A DNA stretch of 64,000 nucleotides from Martinezella lusitana (lineage in GTDB: Bacteria; Pseudomonadota; Alphaproteobacteria; Rhizobiales; Rhizobiaceae). Below are positions 34,583 to 43,484 of the stretch, one piece after another; position 1 is the stretch's first letter, and each line of letters opens with the position of its first letter. The DNA lies in assembly GCF_016901135.1 (NCBI RefSeq), contig NZ_JAFEVL010000068.1, positions 1 to 64,000 of the forward strand, written 5' to 3'. Below the pieces are notes generated by a model. The model saw only the letters and a list, made by a program, of their open reading frames with translations. It did not search any database and had not been told where the DNA came from. The position numbers and the translations under genes are program-made.

Positions 34583-36892
34583 TCAGTCTGTCGAAAGCAA
34601 GGCGGCAATGGCCTCGGCCTCAATCGGGCGACTGAAGTGATAACCCTGAATCTCGTCACAATGGCTTTCGCGCAAGAACGTCAGTTGCTCGTCCGTCTCC
34701 ACCCCCTCGGCGATCACCTTCATCTTCAGCCTTTGTCCGAGCGAGATCACGGCGGCAGTAATGGTTCTATCGTCCTCGTCTTCCGCAAGGTTGCGAACGA
34801 AGGATTGATCGATCTTGAGCCTCGATACCGGCAAGCTTTTTAAGGCGCTGAGGCTCGAATAACCGGTTCCGAAATCGTCAATGGCAAAATGAACACCGAG
34901 GGCCTGCAGTTCCTTCATCGTCGCGATTGCTTGCTCTACGTCCCGCATCACCAGGCTTTCGGTCAGTTCCAACTCGAGATATTCGGCCCCCAGTCCACTT
35001 TCTGCTAAGGCGCTGGTGACGTGCTTTATCAAATTCTTGTCCTGGAATTGACGGGCCGAGACATTGACACACACGCTGAACGGCGGAAGGCCCGCGTCCT
35101 GCCACGCCTTGTTTTGGCGACAGGCTTCGTTCAATATCCAATCACCAAGGGGAACGATCATTCCGGTTTCTTCGGCCAGCGGGATGAACTGTGCGGGGGA
35201 AATCATCCCAAGTTCTGGATGTTTCCAGCGAACCAGAGCCTCCACTGCAAACATCTGCCCCGACTTCAGGTCAACCTGAGGCTGGTAAAGCAGACAAAAT
35301 TCGGATCGAGCGATGCCATCGCGCATGGCATCCTGCAATGCCAGACGCTGGTGAACCTTGCTATTCATTTCGGCGGTAAAGAACTGGAAGCCGTCGCCTC
35401 CGGCTTCCTTGACCTTGTACATCGCGGCATCGGCGTTCACGAGAAGCGTCTCTGCGTCGGTACCGTCATGCGGAAAGGTCGCAACGCCCATACTGCAGGT
35501 GATATGGAAAACCCGGCCATCGATTGATATTGGCTCTGCAATTGCGACCCGGATCTTGTCGAGAATGGCCGAAATGACGTCGGATCCTTCGGGCTGGTCG
35601 ACGAGAAGGATCACGAATTCGTCGCCGCCGAGCCGCACCACGGCATCGATTGGCCTGACGCAACCCACCATCCGGTGTGCCACGATTTTCAAGAGAGCGT
35701 CGCCGGCAGAGTGCCCCAGGCTGTCATTGACCGATTTGAAGGTATCAAGGTCAATGAAAACGACGGATACACAAGGATTGTGGCGTTCCGTCTGCAGCAT
35801 CGCCTGGGTAAGTCGATCTTTCAGAAGGCTGCGATTGGGAAGGCCCGTTAAGGCATCATGATGCGCCAGAAAGCTTATCTGATCTTCGGCAAGCTTGCGC
35901 TCGATGGCGATTGCGGCGATGCGGGTTGCCATCCCGGTGAGTTGCGTTTCAAGGGCGCCCGGTTCACGGATCGCGCGCGAATACATCGCAAATGTGCCGA
36001 GCACCGCGCCCTGATGCGAAAGGATCGGAGCTGACCAGCAGGAACGCAGCCCGTGCTGTGCCGCCAGCTCGCGATAGTCGGCCCATAACGGATCGCGCGC
36101 GATGTCGGTGACGATGACGCTCTCCCGCCGATAGACAGCGGTACCACAGGAACCTACCTCTGGGCCGACGGCAACACCGTCGATAGCGCGACAATAGGCC
36201 GGTGGCAGGTTTGGAGCCGCACCATGCTTGAGATGGCTTCCACTTTCATCAAGCAACAGGATGGAACCAAACACACCCTCGAGCTGGGTCTCTATCAGCC
36301 GCACGATGCGATCAAGCACCTCATCCAGGGGCGAGTTCATCGCGATCATTTCAAGGACGAGAGCTTGCTCGTCGCGCAAAAGATCAGCCCGTTTTCGGAC
36401 GCTTACATCGCGCGATATGCCCACCAATCCAACGACCTCGTTTTGATCGTTGCGCATGGCGACCTTGGAAGTCGAGAGCCATTTTCTATTGCCTGTTCCG
36501 GCATCAATAACGACCTCCTCCATGTCGATCATCGGGCTTCCGGTTTCGATTACCGCGCGCTCAATTTCACAGAACCTTGAAGCTAAGTCCAACGTGTGAA
36601 GGTCAAAATCGGTCTTGCCGATGATCTCGTCGGGACTCGCGAAGCCATGAATGCGCGCCACCGCTTTGTTGACGACGAGAAAACGGCACTCAAGATCCTT
36701 GACGAATAGATAATCCGGGGCATGGTCGACCATGGCCCGCAGCAGTGTGCGCTCGGCCCCCCACTCAGCTTCAGCCGTCAAGCGGTGTTGGAATTCCGCC
36801 TGCAGCCGTTCCACTGTCAGAAGCGATTGGTGGATCCTCGGCTCATCAGTCGGTAAAATAACCCCGGAATGCGGGGATCTTGTTCCTGGCAT
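34583..36892 (-). CDS. PAS-GAF-GGDEF-EAL signalling protein
   Basis: 769 residues, cytoplasmic. Order: PAS (about 45-165, DHAPDYLFVKDLECRFLVVN), GAF (about 185-335, DEVLDRIVRLIETQLEGVFGS), GGDEF (about 345-505, RLGGDEFVILL intact) and EAL (about 515-765, with EALVRWKHPELG, DDFGTGYSSL and VIAEGVET). Both catalytic motifs look complete, so it could both make and break cyclic-di-GMP, with the two sensor domains setting the balance. It converges with the membrane cyclase gene; together with the HD-GYP gene it forms a three-gene cyclic-di-GMP group. The start follows AAGGGA. Confidence 0.95.
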   Translation of the reverse strand: MPGTRSPHSGVILPTDEPRIHQSLLTVERLQAEFQHRLTAEAEWGAERTLLRAMVDHAPDYLFVKDLECRFLVVNKAVARIHGFASPDEIIGKTDFDLHTLDLASRFCEIERAVIETGSPMIDMEEVVIDAGTGNRKWLSTSKVAMRNDQNEVVGLVGISRDVSVRKRADLLRDEQALVLEMIAMNSPLDEVLDRIVRLIETQLEGVFGSILLLDESGSHLKHGAAPNLPPAYCRAIDGVAVGPEVGSCGTAVYRRESVIVTDIARDPLWADYRELAAQHGLRSCWSAPILSHQGAVLGTFAMYSRAIREPGALETQLTGMATRIAAIAIERKLAEDQISFLAHHDALTGLPNRSLLKDRLTQAMLQTERHNPCVSVVFIDLDTFKSVNDSLGHSAGDALLKIVAHRMVGCVRPIDAVVRLGGDEFVILLVDQPEGSDVISAILDKIRVAIAEPISIDGRVFHITCSMGVATFPHDGTDAETLLVNADAAMYKVKEAGGDGFQFFTAEMNSKVHQRLALQDAMRDGIARSEFCLLYQPQVDLKSGQMFAVEALVRWKHPELGMISPAQFIPLAEETGMIVPLGDWILNEACRQNKAWQDAGLPPFSVCVNVSARQFQDKNLIKHVTSALAESGLGAEYLELELTESLVMRDVEQAIATMKELQALGVHFAIDDFGTGYSSLSALKSLPVSRLKIDQSFVRNLAEDEDDRTITAAVISLGQRLKMKVIAEGVETDEQLTFLRESHCDEIQGYHFSRPIEAEAIAALLSTD

Positions 36893-36983
36893 CCGATTCC
36901 CTTTGTTTGGCTACTCGGGATTTTTGGCCAACGATGAATGCTAAGTTATTCTAAGAACCTTTCCATTACATGAAAGACACTAC

Positions 36984-37127
36984 TTAAAATTGGCTGGCGC
37001 TCTTGTCGCACGCCGAGCTGGTGAGCATGCGGCCCCGAACTCCCAACACCTGCCCTGCGATGGCAGCGGCCTGGGTCATTGTGCTCCCGGTGTGCCGGAA
37101 AGCTGTTCGTAGGATTTCGTGGGTCAT
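36984..37127 (-). CDS. small ORF of 47 residues, possibly a gene remnant
   Basis: The frame starts MTHEILRTAFRHTG and continues STMTQAAAIAGQVLGVRGRM to a TAA at 36984; it is open further upstream without a start (FFEGVAAGNQ). A weak GGGGA precedes the ATG. The amphipathic, alanine-rich helix resembles phasin-like proteins only vaguely. The surrounding 36893-37258 contains no other gene; a GGCTGC-AAA-GCAGCC hairpin lies near 37204-37218. Confidence 0.3.
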   Translation of the reverse strand: MTHEILRTAFRHTGSTMTQAAAIAGQVLGVRGRMLTSSACDKSASQF

Positions 37128-37258
37128 CTGGTTCCCCGCCGCAACACCTTCGAAAAAATTTCCTGAAACGGCTGCTCAAAAACAGCATTTGCTATCGGCA
37201 GACGGCTGCAAAGCAGCCATCGTTACTCGGGCCTTAAAACCTAAGCCCAGGAGACGCA

Positions 37259-37441
37259 ATGAAGCGAGATCATCTCATTGTGAAGGAAACACGCCGGAAA
37301 GTTTCTGATCCCTATGATGTAACCTACTTCGCTAAGAAGCACGGGATAAGCTTCGAGGATGCTGCGCGCATTATCAATCTGCATCGGTCAGACCGAGATT
37401 CGGCGGACCGCGCGGCATATCATTTAAAAAATACCCTTTGA
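37259..37441 (+). CDS. DUF3606 domain protein
   Basis: 60 residues, basic N-terminus then SDPYDVTYFAKKHGISFEDAARIINL, which matches the small DUF3606 family common in Rhizobiales (usual length 55-75). The function is unknown; family members are often stress-associated. GGAGACGC precedes the ATG, and a hairpin-forming GC-rich stretch lies about 50 bases upstream. It appears monocistronic. Confidence 0.75.
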   Translation: MKRDHLIVKETRRKVSDPYDVTYFAKKHGISFEDAARIINLHRSDRDSADRAAYHLKNTL

Positions 37442-38320
37442 TTCAATCATCGGACCGTGTCGCATGTCGGCAACGCGATCACCGATTTGCCGGACGATGT
37501 GCTGCTCCGCGCCAGCAGCATGACTATCGCCCATCCGGCGACCTCATCGCCGGTCCGGATTACGACGGCGAAATACCGCTGCGATCCGACGGTCCATCAA
37601 TGCGGCAATTTTTGATTTCGGTTGATTGCGACGAAGCAGCTACCAAACTGGCCGCCATCCCTGGAAACGCGATCGACCAGCTAACGCTGGCGAACGCGCC
37701 ACCGCTCGGCTTGTTCCATGTCTAAACCTTCGGTCGTGTGCCGCAGGCTATCGGTCATCATCATCTCCTGGAAATTGTCCGTCGAACTCATGGGCCAGAC
37801 AGGTAGACGAATGTTGTGGCCGCGCGAACGGGCCACAGGTCTCGTGAGATAAACGTCTCGGTCTCGATGGATCAGGCGGCGCAGCAGAATGTGGCAATGG
37901 CGGAGAAACCAATGCCGTAGGTCGAGCTTACAGCATGCATCTGCTGAACTTAGACAGGTTCTCTCCCAGTTGGACGCGGGACCGGCGTCGATCTCATGAG
38001 GTTGGCGACCAAAGCGCTTCCGCCTCGCCCGCCTCGTCAAGCGCTTTTTGCTTGGAAAACGCCGCCTTTTGCTCTGGTATCCGCGGTCAGGGAAACAAGC
38101 ATGGTGTTCGCTGTGCTGTTTGGTGTTTTCTTCCTCAAGGAGCGCCTCGACCTGGCAAAGCTGGCCTCGATCGGCGCTACGTTGATCGGGACCGCGATGC
38201 TCAAGATATCCAAGTGATCGCAGTTTCAATTCGATCAAATCTGCGCCGTGCCTTGCCATAAGAGAGATAGCCGTTGCCGCGCTCGCGGAAGTAGGAAGCT
38301 CCCATTTTGGTGCCATGCAC
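37442..38320. other. 879-base region of gene debris
   Basis: No intact gene is apparent. A plus-strand frame at 37438-37725 has no ribosome site or family resemblance. A short minus-strand frame near 37680-37790 (MSSTDNFQEMMMTDSLRHTT) is too small to judge. The recognisable element is the EamA tail at about 38071-38217, listed separately. Confidence 0.5.
38071..38217 (+). pseudogene. C-terminal remnant of an EamA/DMT-family transporter
   Basis: About 49 residues: ALVSAVRETSMVFAVLFGVF then FLKERLDLAKLASIGATLIG, ending AMLKISK. The RETS/FLKE/GATLIG pattern is the last two membrane helices of EamA permeases, which are normally ~290 residues. Upstream sequence does not continue the family, so this is a truncated relic. 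Confidence 0.6.
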
Positions 38321-39313
38321 CTATCCCAAGTTAATCACCGGGGTTGGTTTGTCGGTATAATGCTTGTAGATAAGATTGACGTTATATTCATGCAGCCACC
38401 GGTAGGGCTCGTGGATCTCCAGGACGTTTCGTTCCACCCAGGCCCCGATGAAGCTCTCGAGAGGCGCTGTTAAATAATCCGCATCGCGCATTCGGCTGAT
38501 GAGTTGAGATTTGTAGTCCATCATAGCGGCAACAAATTCCTTGCCGTAGCCGCCCGATTTGATGATGTCGAAGCGACCATGGCTGGGATAGATACGGTCG
38601 ATGTCGAATTTGTTCAACTTGCCATACGTCGTGATCTGAACCGGGACCAGCGCCTCCGTCCCTGGCGGTATGAACAACACGCTATCCTCGCAAGCGTCTG
38701 CCGCGAGAAGAATCCGATCTTTCGGAAAATACGCCACGAGACTGCCGAGTTGATGCAGGAAGACCTCGTGAAGTTCGACCTTCACATCCCCCACAAATAG
38801 CGTCATCTGATCCCGGAACGTACGATTGGGCAGAACGACCTCGGACATTCCAGGGTAACTCGGATCACCGTACAATTGCCATATCTCGCCCGATTGAAGC
38901 GCCTGTGCATAGGTCTCGATATTGACCCTCGTATATTCCGTGCTGATGATATCTCTGTCCTTGTAAAGGAAGTTTCCAGCGATATGGTCAGGATCCCAGT
39001 GACTGTTGATCACCGAGATGTTTCTTATCCCCATGCCCTTCAAATATGCGTCAATCCAAAGGATTTGTTCCTTGTACAGCATGGTGTCGAATAGAACCGC
39101 AGTGTCGCCGCTGTGGATGGCGTAACAGGACAGGCCGAGTTGCATATCGATGTTTTGATGAAGCCATTTCGGATAGGTCGACAGGTCTCTCCCGTCGTAA
39201 AAGCAAATCAGATAATCCGTTATGACAGCCACTTGAATTTTTGGATCGAATGCTTCCCGATCGTCATCGGTTTTCCGTTCGACATGCCCAATGCTGACAC
39301 GCTCGCTTCTCAT
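38321..39313 (-). CDS. MBL-fold metallo-hydrolase with HxDxDH first metal motif
   Basis: 330 residues. The metallo-beta-lactamase fold is shown by SHWDPDHIAGN, HQLGSLVAYFPKDRILLAADACED and YPSHGRFD. The first motif reads H-W-D-P-D-H instead of H-x-H-x-D-H, so one zinc ligand is an aspartate, a variation found in several uncharacterised MBL families. No signal peptide. It is the last gene of a minus-strand unit with a NitT/TauT-type importer, so it probably hydrolyses the imported compound or a downstream ester/lactone. The start follows GAGACAG. Confidence 0.86.
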   Translation of the reverse strand: MRSERVSIGHVERKTDDDREAFDPKIQVAVITDYLICFYDGRDLSTYPKWLHQNIDMQLGLSCYAIHSGDTAVLFDTMLYKEQILWIDAYLKGMGIRNISVINSHWDPDHIAGNFLYKDRDIISTEYTRVNIETYAQALQSGEIWQLYGDPSYPGMSEVVLPNRTFRDQMTLFVGDVKVELHEVFLHQLGSLVAYFPKDRILLAADACEDSVLFIPPGTEALVPVQITTYGKLNKFDIDRIYPSHGRFDIIKSGGYGKEFVAAMMDYKSQLISRMRDADYLTAPLESFIGAWVERNVLEIHEPYRWLHEYNVNLIYKHYTDKPTPVINLG

Positions 39314-39497
39314 TTTCTGTCTCCTCTATCCGGACTGAATATTTTCCATCGTTTCGTTCGATACTCGCAGCATCGAGGTATAGAGCCACTGTTCCGTTTC
39401 CACAGAGCGCCCTTTGCGGACGCACGTGCGAACACACCGTCCTTGAGACAGGACAGGAGACGTTGAGCAAATATTGAAGATTGCGTACTCATATCCG

Positions 39498-40367
39498 TCA
39501 TCCTGATCGGAGTGTTTGGATGTAGGAACGCCATCCACCTAACGCGGTCATCTCCTGAGCTCCATCCACAACGTAAGGTTCACAGAGGAAGCCGGAAACC
39601 GGGCCGTCCCGGTCGGGTCGAATGAGAGAAGCCTCCCCAGCCTTGCGGGGCGGCCAGATGGCGATATCCTTAGTAATTTTTGCGCCATAGCGCAGCTTTT
39701 CTTCTGGCCGGTCGCGCGGTCTCTCGAAGGCAACGACGCGGGTGGCGAGCGTGAAGGCCTCGCGCATGTCGTGGGTCACCATGACCACGGTCATCGGTGC
39801 GTCGTGCCAGAGGCGTTTCATCACCACATGGATTTCGGCGCGGATGCCAGGATCGAGCGCGCCAAAGGGCTCGTCAAGCAGCAGGACTTTCGGCTTCATG
39901 ATCAGCGCCTGCGCCAGCGCCAGCCGCTGCTGCATGCCGCCGGAAAGCTGAGCGGGGTATTTTCCTTGGGAACCTGACAGCCCGACGGAGGCGATCATTG
40001 CCCGCGCTTCCTCTATGGCGGCACGCCGGGAGGCGCCGAACAGCTTGCCGCTCAGCCGCGACACCTGCATCTCTTTGCCGAGCAACACATTTCCAAGCAC
40101 TGTCAGATGAGGAAGCACGGAATAGCGCTGGAAGACGACGCCGCGATCCCGGCCCGGTTCCGCCGGCAAAGGCGCACCATCGAGAAGGATGGTGCCCCGG
40201 GTTGCCCGCTCCTGCCCCAACAGCATGCGCAGAAACGTCGTTTTGCCACAGCCGGAAGGCCCGACCAGCGCCAAGAATGCTCGGGATTCGATGTCGATCG
40301 TCACGTCTTCGAGGACGATCTGATCGCCGTATTCCTTCCACACATTCTCGATCTTTAACGTACTCAT
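39498..40367 (-). CDS. ABC transporter ATP-binding protein, NitT/TauT (SsuB-like) family
   Basis: 289 residues from ATG 40367 (GTG one codon upstream possible). Walker A GPSGCGKTT at residues 36-44, signature LSGGMQQRLALAQAL, Walker B LLLDEPFGALDP. The GG-MQQR signature and the C-terminal extension of ~45 residues suit the nitrate/sulfonate/taurine group. Its start overlaps the permease stop by one base (TGATG). It drives uptake of a small, probably anionic or organic-nitrogen compound. Confidence 0.93.
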   Translation of the reverse strand: MSTLKIENVWKEYGDQIVLEDVTIDIESRAFLALVGPSGCGKTTFLRMLLGQERATRGTILLDGAPLPAEPGRDRGVVFQRYSVLPHLTVLGNVLLGKEMQVSRLSGKLFGASRRAAIEEARAMIASVGLSGSQGKYPAQLSGGMQQRLALAQALIMKPKVLLLDEPFGALDPGIRAEIHVVMKRLWHDAPMTVVMVTHDMREAFTLATRVVAFERPRDRPEEKLRYGAKITKDIAIWPPRKAGEASLIRPDRDGPVSGFLCEPYVVDGAQEMTALGGWRSYIQTLRSG

Positions 40368-41182
40368 CACTGCGTCTCCAAATCCGACCAGGGGAAGACG
40401 ACAACGCGAAGCCGGTCGAGCAGGTAGTCGGTCAAGACAGCCAGCAGCGTGATCCAGAGAACGTATGGGAAGATCACATCCATCGCCAAATAGCGACGGA
40501 CCAGAAAGATCCGGTAGCCAAGTCCGCTATCCGACGAGATCGCTTCGGCAGCGATCAGGAACAGCCAGGCCGGACCAAGCTGAAGCCGCAGGCAGGTGAT
40601 AAGTCGCGGCAGGATTTGCGGCAACACGACGCGCAACGCGATCTGCCAGGAATTGCCACCGAGCGTCTCGGCTTTGATGATCTGCTCACGCGGCAGTTCC
40701 AGTGCCCTTAGCGCCAGATCCCGGATCATGATCGGCGCGACACCGATGAAGATCAGCGTCACCTTGGATGCTTCGCCAAGCCCCATGACGATGAACAGGA
40801 TCGGCAGCAGCGCCAGCGGCGGTATCATGGAGACCGCGCCGACGAACGGCGACAGCAGCGATCGGATATAGGGCAGCATACCGATCAACATGCCGATCAC
40901 CAGAGCAATCACCGTCGAGAGGCCAAGCCCGGCGAACAGGCGCAGGAGGCTCGCGACCGTGTCCGTCCAAAGAATATAGTCTCCGGTGCGCGGATCGGCG
41001 ACAAAGACTAGTCGGTCGATTGCCGCGGCAAAGCCGGCAAAGCTTGGCAGCAGCTTGTCGTTGGCATTGTCTGCCAGCCGCGATGCAGAACCCAGCGCAT
41101 AGGCGACAAGCACCAGTACAAAGGGCGTCAGCGTCAGTGCCAGACGCGCACCATTGCTCGGTCGCGCATTGATCCAGCGCAT
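40367..41182 (-). CDS. ABC transporter permease, NitT/TauT (SsuC-like) family
   Basis: 271 residues with about six membrane helices and the ATPase-contacting loop LRALELPREQIIKAETLGGNSWQIALRVVLPQILP. The layout is that of single-gene homodimeric permeases in this family. It sits between the binding protein and the ATPase, forming a full importer. A 62-base gap separates it from the binding-protein gene. Confidence 0.93.
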   Translation of the reverse strand: MRWINARPSNGARLALTLTPFVLVLVAYALGSASRLADNANDKLLPSFAGFAAAIDRLVFVADPRTGDYILWTDTVASLLRLFAGLGLSTVIALVIGMLIGMLPYIRSLLSPFVGAVSMIPPLALLPILFIVMGLGEASKVTLIFIGVAPIMIRDLALRALELPREQIIKAETLGGNSWQIALRVVLPQILPRLITCLRLQLGPAWLFLIAAEAISSDSGLGYRIFLVRRYLAMDVIFPYVLWITLLAVLTDYLLDRLRVVVFPWSDLETQ

Positions 41183-41244
41183 CGGTAAACCTCCATCGAA
41201 GACAGACAGACGGTCGGGCGCGAACGTGGCCGACCGCGCTGAAC

Positions 41245-42318
41245 TCAGAGCGCACCGTTGGCGGCGGCATCCATATAGGTGGAGCTGAAGCGGAACTTGA
41301 CGTTCTCCTTGTCTCCGAGCACCGAGTTGTCGGGCATCTCGATGCCGATGACATCGGCGGAAGCGGCGCCACTTCCAAGCAATCCCTTCTTGAAAAGGAA
41401 ATTTCGAACGCGGTCCATCGTCTTGACTAGATCGCCGGATTTCAGGAAAGCCGCTGCTTCGGCTGGCTTGTCGAAAGCCCGCGTGGCCCTAAGTTGCATC
41501 TCGAACCCTTTGAGATCGGTCCCCGAAGCTGCAGCCATTTCCTCTCGTGCGGCCTTTCCCTCCGCAGTATCGGCTGTCAACAGCGCCGCTGCCTCGTACC
41601 AAATACCGGCAAGTGCCTTGCCAAGGTCGGGATTGTCTTTCAGCACCTGAGTGTTGGCGACGGCCAGATCGATGATCTCGCCGGGAATTTGCGAACTATC
41701 GAACACCGATCTGGCGGACGGATCTTCGAGGATCGTCGCAACCAGTGGATTCCAGGAGACAACTGCCGTGACGTCCGGCGTCTGATAGGCCGCGATGAGA
41801 TCTGCATCCGACGTGTTGACGACCTTCACGTCACGTTCGCTCATGCCGACGCTTTCGAGCGCGCGGGCCAGCAGGTAATGCGACACGGAATATTCCACCA
41901 GATTGACGTTTTGGCCCCTGATGTCTTCAAGCTTGGACTTGTCCTTGAGTATCACCGCGTCGTTGCCGTTCGAAAAGTCACCCACGATGAATGCGGTCGT
42001 ATCAACGCCGCCGGCGGCCGGAATGGATAGCCCGTCCATGTTCGCAAGCATGACGCCGTCAAACGCGCCTGCCGTGTACTGATTGATGGACTCGACGTAG
42101 TCGTTAAATTGCGTAACCTCGATGTTGATGCCGTATTTGGCGGCCCACTTCTTGACGATCCCGTGGTTGACGGCATAGCCCCAAGGCATCCAGCCGACAT
42201 AGAGCGACCAGGCGATCTTGAAGTCCTTCTTGACTTCGGCTTTCGCGTAGCCGGCGCCGCCGACCGCAATCGATGCGGCCAATACCGAAACGGACAGAAA
42301 ATTCTTCAAACGCTGCAT
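41245..42318 (-). CDS. ABC transporter substrate-binding protein, NMT1/SsuA-like
   Basis: 357 residues from ATG 42318, with AAGGGGA six bases upstream; the ATG two codons earlier abuts that site. Signal peptide FLSVSVLAASIAVGGAGYAKA. The mature part (KIAWSLYVGWMPWGYAVNHGIVKKWAAKYGI) resembles the NMT1/SsuA group that binds sulfonates, nitrate, thiamine precursors or similar small molecules. It heads the importer operon and lies divergent from an XRE-cupin regulator with ~510 bases of regulatory DNA between. Its promoter contains the AACTTGACA-type motif shared with other genes downstream in this block. Confidence 0.92.
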   Translation of the reverse strand: MQRLKNFLSVSVLAASIAVGGAGYAKAEVKKDFKIAWSLYVGWMPWGYAVNHGIVKKWAAKYGINIEVTQFNDYVESINQYTAGAFDGVMLANMDGLSIPAAGGVDTTAFIVGDFSNGNDAVILKDKSKLEDIRGQNVNLVEYSVSHYLLARALESVGMSERDVKVVNTSDADLIAAYQTPDVTAVVSWNPLVATILEDPSARSVFDSSQIPGEIIDLAVANTQVLKDNPDLGKALAGIWYEAAALLTADTAEGKAAREEMAAASGTDLKGFEMQLRATRAFDKPAEAAAFLKSGDLVKTMDRVRNFLFKKGLLGSGAASADVIGIEMPDNSVLGDKENVKFRFSSTYMDAAANGAL

Positions 42319-42835
42319 CGGCATTCCCCTTTTTTGATAGTTGTAGAGGGGATCGGCAGAAACCAGCGCTGCCAATCCCTTGGCTAACGAGGTCTCCCGG
42401 GCTTTTGTCCCGCCGTGCATCCGGCAAGGATGTCTCCCTTGCCGGTAGTAGCTCTCGGACCAGCCTGCCATCGGCAGCGGAACCCTAGCCACAAACTCAT
42501 GAGGAATTATTGCAAGTTACTTTCCAAATTGTCAAGCTTATGATTTAAAAGAATTTACTGGATAAAAAATGGGCTGAGCGCTTTAAAATGTTGCATTCTG
42601 TATCGATTGTCGTCAATTTCTTTTTCGAAATTGACCCGGTGGAATGGAGATACCGATTTCAGACGGCTTTCCCAGCTGCCGGTTGACCGCCGCTTGTGCA
42701 GAATGGGCTTCGCTTTTGGCAACGCAATTGGATTTGTCAAATTGGTTTCATTCGTATAGTCCGGCTTGGTTTCTAGAAACATACCCGCAGCGGTGTAGCC
42801 ACACTGCTTCAACACACGCACCATGGAGTCGAACG
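42319..42835. promoter_or_regulatory. divergent regulatory region of the importer and XRE-cupin genes
   Basis: Two signals stand out. CAAGTTACTTTCC (42513-42525) followed by ATTGTCAAGC (42528-42537) is the reverse complement of sequence found at 49229-49246. GTCAATTTC / GAAATTGAC (42612-42620 and 42627-42635) is a perfect 9-bp inverted repeat with a 6-base T-rich loop. The first probably controls the importer, the second the regulator gene. Confidence 0.6.
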
Positions 42836-43423
42836 ATGCCTCGCAAGAAAGGCGTTAAGCCCAGCCATCCCAAGCTCGGCGCCAAACTTCGTCATGCGAG
42901 ACGCATGAAAGGATTGAAGCTTTCAGAAGTGGCCACCGAGGTGGGATGCTCTGAAAGCCTTCTCTCCAAGATTGAAAATGATTTGAGCACGCCTTCGGTG
43001 GCGCTGCTTCATCAGCTTGCGCAGGCTTTAGGCAGCAACATTGCATGGCTTTTCACCGAAAACGAACACGGCGACGACATCATTGTCCGCAAGGCAGATA
43101 GACATGCCATCGACTTCGGGCTGCATCACGGCACCGAAGGGACGAAGGTGGAGAGCGTTGCCCCTTACGTCACCGACAATCTGCTGCAGGCCATGATCTT
43201 CACGATTGCGCCCGACGGAAAAACGGCAAGTGCACTCAAACATCAAGGGGAGGATTTCGGGTATGTGCTGGAGGGCAGCCTGACGCTTCTCGTGGATGGG
43301 AAGGAGTATGAGATATTCGAGGGGGACACTTTTCAATTTCGGTCCGATCGTCCCCACGGGTATCACAACAAGACATCGGCAATCGCCAAAGTTCTCTGGA
43401 TCAACACGCCGCCGACATTTTGA
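42836..43423 (+). CDS. XRE-family regulator with C-terminal cupin
   Basis: 195 residues from ATG 42836 (GGAGTCG upstream); an open frame reaches 42644 but the added part is not conserved in type. HTH_XRE (KLGAKLRHARRMKGLKLSEVATEVGCSESLLSKIENDLSTPSVALLHQLAQALG, residues ~14-68) is followed by a cupin_2 domain (YVLEGSLTLLVDGKEYEIFEGDTFQFRSDRPHGYHN). Such regulators commonly control polyamine or amino-acid-derivative uptake and breakdown (PuuR type). It is central to the 38-54 kb block and is my candidate binder of the shared promoter motifs. Confidence 0.9.
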   Translation: MPRKKGVKPSHPKLGAKLRHARRMKGLKLSEVATEVGCSESLLSKIENDLSTPSVALLHQLAQALGSNIAWLFTENEHGDDIIVRKADRHAIDFGLHHGTEGTKVESVAPYVTDNLLQAMIFTIAPDGKTASALKHQGEDFGYVLEGSLTLLVDGKEYEIFEGDTFQFRSDRPHGYHNKTSAIAKVLWINTPPTF

Positions 43424-43484
43424 GATAGGGCCTGGACGTCTTTGCCTCTTTGAGGCAAAATCTTGAAGTCAGTCCTACGGCAGA

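Noticed and set aside
37438..37725. 95-residue plus-strand frame after the DUF3606 gene
   Set aside because: Its first codon overlaps the DUF3606 stop but no ribosome site or family resemblance was seen; treated as debris.
39264..39538. Three overlapping short minus-strand frames between the MBL and ABC ATPase genes
   Set aside because: None has a convincing ribosome site or recognisable family; the frames compete for the same DNA and overlap gene ends.
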